Positions 4,009-6,154 of a stretch of 6,154 bases of DNA are shown in pieces. The notes beneath the pieces are model-generated. The model worked only from the letters and a program-made list of their open reading frames with translations, was not told the origin of the DNA and searched no databases. The stretch is taken from assembly GCA_002404055.1 (NCBI GenBank), contig DHIZ01000120.1:1-6154 (forward strand), written 5' to 3'. The position numbers were made by a program, and so were the translations under genes. Source of the stretch: Chloroflexi bacterium UBA4733 (GTDB lineage: Bacteria; Chloroflexota; UBA4733). Positions within the stretch are counted from its first letter, which is position 1. The number at the start of each line of letters is the position of its first letter.

Positions 4009-5265
4009 ATGACAATTATGAACGGAACGGAGTCGGCGGAGTTGGTGGTCCTGCGGGCAGCGTTGGTGCGCGCACGGCAGGAAATGCTTGCTGACAATGC
4101 GACCATTGCTGTGCCCGATCTGGAACCGGGCTACATTCGAACAGTTGCTTCCGCATCTGAAGACCAAAAGGAGTTGTGGCAATCGCGTTTCGCATTACGG
4201 GATGGCGCCGCTGGTGAAGCGGCGGCGACGCGGCAAAGTGTCATCGTCAACAATGTCAGCCGCTTTCCCCAGTTTCGACGCCTCGGGGGAAGGACGATCA
4301 AGTCGATTCTGGCAGCGCCGATTGAAGATCGTGGACGGATACGCGGCGTCATCACTGTGACGTCCGCCAAGGAGGACGCCTTCTCGGCGCGGTCCCTCGA
4401 CACGCTTGCCAACATAATGCCGCTTCTGGACGCCGCGCTCGCTTTATCGGAACGCGCCGCCTGGGGCACCTATCTCGCAGGTCTCGCCCACGACATCAGC
4501 ACGCCCGTCAGCTCTATCCGCGGATTCCTACAACTACTGTCCGGGCAGACGGCGACCATGCCCCCCGCTCAGCTTACCGAGTATGTGCAGCTTGCCTCTA
4601 TCGCCGTGGATCAGCTGGTCCACCTGGGCGGCGATATGCACGACATGCTGTCTTTGTCTCGTCAGACGCTTCGGCTCGAGTTCAGCACCTTTGATGCGGT
4701 CACCCTGCTGCGATCAACCCTCGCGATTCTCCAGCCCCTGGCGACAGACGTCGGCGTGCAGTTGCGCTACGAACTGGGAGAGGATGTCCCGTTCGTGCGC
4801 GCTGATCGCCACCGCATCGAGCGGATCTTGAGTAATCTTGTTCAGAATGCTATCAAGTTCACACCCGCAGGTCGGAGCCTCGTAGTCAGCCTGGAGCGCG
4901 CCGGCGCCCTGACGGTGCGTCTCATGGTGGACGACGAAGGGCCGGGCATCGCGGACACTGACCTGCCGCACTTGTTCGATCTCAATTACCAGAGCGCAGC
5001 CACCGACCGACGCGCCGGGCGTAGCCACGGGCACGGTCTAGGTCTTGCCATTGCCCGGGCGCTGGCGCACGCGCACGGCGGGGAGTTGAGTGCCGGCAAT
5101 CGCCCGGGCGGTGGCGCCCGCTTTGTATTGTGCTTGCCGGTGAGCCCGCCGGTGGACGGCCACGATGGCGCCCGCTTCCCGCTCCACGCCGTACCGATAG
5201 CGGACGGGCGGGCGGCATTCTCCGACAAGATTGAGGCGTTTGAGCGGACTACAGCGACAGCGTAA
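4009..5265 (+). CDS. Soluble GAF-domain sensor histidine kinase
   Basis: A 418-residue sensor histidine kinase: it autophosphorylates on a histidine using ATP and passes the phosphate to a response regulator aspartate. A GAF input domain occupies about residues 15-148 (ARQSVIVNNV-like strand at 74-83, IKSILAAPIEDRGRIRGVITVTS at 97-119, FSARSLDTLANI at 125-136). The dimerisation/phosphoacceptor domain carries the H-box LAGLAHDISTPVSSIRGFL with H161; D162 and T165 match the usual phosphatase positions. The catalytic ATPase domain shows an N-box RILSNLVQNAIKFTP (N276, N280), a G1 box VDDEGPGIAD (D308-D309), an F-like box LPHLFD and a G2 box GHGLGLAIA, then HGGEL and a GGGARFVLCLP strand. No transmembrane segment or signal peptide is visible, so it senses a cytoplasmic or cell-permeant signal. 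The ligand is unknown, and no conserved chromophore cysteine is evident in the GAF domain. It is divergent from RR2, its likely partner, and convergent with the glycosyltransferase. The tail after residue 380 has no recognised domain. Confidence 0.93.
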   Translation: MTIMNGTESAELVVLRAALVRARQEMLADNATIAVPDLEPGYIRTVASASEDQKELWQSRFALRDGAAGEAAATRQSVIVNNVSRFPQFRRLGGRTIKSILAAPIEDRGRIRGVITVTSAKEDAFSARSLDTLANIMPLLDAALALSERAAWGTYLAGLAHDISTPVSSIRGFLQLLSGQTATMPPAQLTEYVQLASIAVDQLVHLGGDMHDMLSLSRQTLRLEFSTFDAVTLLRSTLAILQPLATDVGVQLRYELGEDVPFVRADRHRIERILSNLVQNAIKFTPAGRSLVVSLERAGALTVRLMVDDEGPGIADTDLPHLFDLNYQSAATDRRAGRSHGHGLGLAIARALAHAHGGELSAGNRPGGGARFVLCLPVSPPVDGHDGARFPLHAVPIADGRAAFSDKIEAFERTTATA

Positions 5266-5267
5266 AA

Positions 5268-6154
5268 TTACTGCTCTGCAACCTCCTTCAGCAGGGCCAA
5301 AAGGCGGCGGGCGCTCTTACGGGCGTCGAACCGTTCTTGCGCCAGTTGGTAGCTCACCTCTGCCATCCGGGCGCGGAGTGCCGGCTCCGCTTGCAAGCGC
5401 AAAATAGCGTCACCAAGGGCGTTGCCATCGTCCGGGGCAATCACCATGCCGTTCTCGCCGTTATGGACCGCCTCGGCGAGGGCGCCGACGCCCGTTGTCA
5501 CAATGGGTAAGCGCGCAGCCGTCGCTTCCATCAGGACCACGGCCAGGCAATCGGCGCGGGACGGCAGCACAAACACGTCGGCGTCAGCGAACAGCTTTCG
5601 CAAGGGGACGCTGTTCGGAGCGATGCCTCGGTGGACGCGCACGCCCGGGGGGAGCGGCGGCAAAGGCACGCTCGTGACCAGATCGAGCTCGCAGCAATCC
5701 GCCAGGCGGTGCCGGAAGACGTCGAGGAGGAGGTCGCCGCCCTTACGCCGGAAGTCACCGCCGACAAAGAGCAGGCGCAACTTGCCACCGGCCACCTGCT
5801 GCCCGGAGTACTGCTGCCAGAGATCCAGGTTGGTACCGGGGGGAATCGCCGTCACCTTGCCGGCGGGGATGCCGTAGTCCCGAATCAGCGAGTCGCGCGC
5901 CCAGTCGGACCAGGTGACGAGGTGGTGGGCGGCCCGAAAGGCACGCCGGTTCAAGATGTCCTTCACCCGCTCAACGATTTCCGGGCTGCGCTGGTGGCCG
6001 TAGGCAAGGCCAAACGTGTCGTAGTTGCGTGGTGTGGCATCCAGGGAGACGATGCCGTTGCTCCAGCGGAGGACGTGGGCGGACATCAGGGCGGTGACCT
6101 GCGTATGCAGAAACACAGCGCGAAAGGCGGCGGGCGCCCCGGCTCGCTGCAGCG
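5268..6154 (-). CDS. GT4-type glycosyltransferase, 5' end outside window
   Basis: C-terminal part of a glycosyltransferase of the GT4 (Glycos_transf_1) type, a GT-B-fold enzyme that moves a sugar from a nucleotide-sugar donor to an acceptor such as a lipid or growing polysaccharide. The frame is open to the window edge. The upstream codons (LQRAGAPAAFRA) read smoothly into VFLHTQ, so the GTG at 6114-6116 is probably internal and the true start lies beyond 6154. Numbered from that GTG: the linker IPPGTNLDLW (91-100), the donor-domain opening LLFVGGDFRRKGGDLL (115-130), FADADVFVLPSRADCLAVVLMEATAARLPIVTTGVGALAEAV (176-217) and NGMVIAPDDGNALGDAI. The usual E-x7-E donor motif appears as D189-x7-E197, a variant seen in some relatives. 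The TAA at 5268-5270 is 2 bp from the kinase stop on the other strand. Substrates cannot be inferred, and there is no evident link to the signalling genes. Confidence 0.9.
   Translation of the reverse strand, partial: LQRAGAPAAFRAVFLHTQVTALMSAHVLRWSNGIVSLDATPRNYDTFGLAYGHQRSPEIVERVKDILNRRAFRAAHHLVTWSDWARDSLIRDYGIPAGKVTAIPPGTNLDLWQQYSGQQVAGGKLRLLFVGGDFRRKGGDLLLDVFRHRLADCCELDLVTSVPLPPLPPGVRVHRGIAPNSVPLRKLFADADVFVLPSRADCLAVVLMEATAARLPIVTTGVGALAEAVHNGENGMVIAPDDGNALGDAILRLQAEPALRARMAEVSYQLAQERFDARKSARRLLALLKEVAEQ

Noticed and set aside
6114..6116. GTG as the true start of the glycosyltransferase
   Set aside because: The frame stays open to the window edge, and the protein from this GTG would lack most of the N-terminal GT-B domain normal for the family.
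1..6154. Novel defence system, CRISPR array, phage or toxin-antitoxin module
   Set aside because: Every sizeable gene is explained by common families (response regulators, transposase, histidine kinase, glycosyltransferase), and no regularly spaced repeat array or small gene pair is present.

Overview
This 6.15-kb bacterial window holds a small two-component signalling locus interrupted by an insertion sequence, followed by the end of a glycosyltransferase gene. From left to right it contains: an OmpR/PhoB-type response regulator (29-778, minus; called RR1 here); an IS701-like insertion sequence of about 1.5 kb (850-2350) whose transposase reads on the minus strand; a second OmpR/PhoB-type response regulator (2581-3330, minus; RR2); a 678-bp divergent intergenic region (3331-4008); a soluble GAF-domain sensor histidine kinase (4009-5265, plus); and a GT4-type glycosyltransferase (5268 to beyond 6154, minus) whose N-terminus lies outside the window.

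The two regulators are paralogues. Both are 249 residues long with the same receiver plus winged-helix layout, they point the same way, and they share many motifs, so RR2-RR1 looks like a tandem duplication. The kinase is divergent from RR2. The simplest reading is a soluble kinase (no membrane segments, GAF input domain) that phosphorylates one or both regulators. The intergenic region carries a direct repeat of 10 bp with an 11-bp period, the spacing expected for OmpR/PhoB-family dimers, just upstream of a -10-like hexamer on the kinase strand. This is a candidate autoregulatory operator, inferred from sequence alone.

The IS sits between the two regulator genes, 71 bp upstream of the RR1 start codon. 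It has an 11-bp perfect terminal inverted repeat and a possible 4-bp GTAC target duplication inside a palindromic 8-mer. It probably cut RR1 off from any upstream promoter or from RR2 read-through. The transposase keeps its DDE residues, but an 8-G homopolymer shifts it out of frame. The family-typical basic C-terminal tail is encoded in a neighbouring frame, so the copy is either frameshifted or carries a one-base sequencing error.

The kinase and glycosyltransferase genes converge with only 2 bp between their stop codons. The glycosyltransferase appears functionally unrelated.

Taxonomy is uncertain. The moderately GC-rich DNA, an IS701-type element and soluble GAF kinases with 'HDISTP' H-boxes would fit a Chloroflexota-like bacterium, but this is an impression and not a demonstrated assignment. 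I found no RNA genes, CRISPR arrays, phage genes or novel defence system. The most notable signals are the IS-split tandem regulators, the G8 frameshift and the 11-bp-phased repeats.
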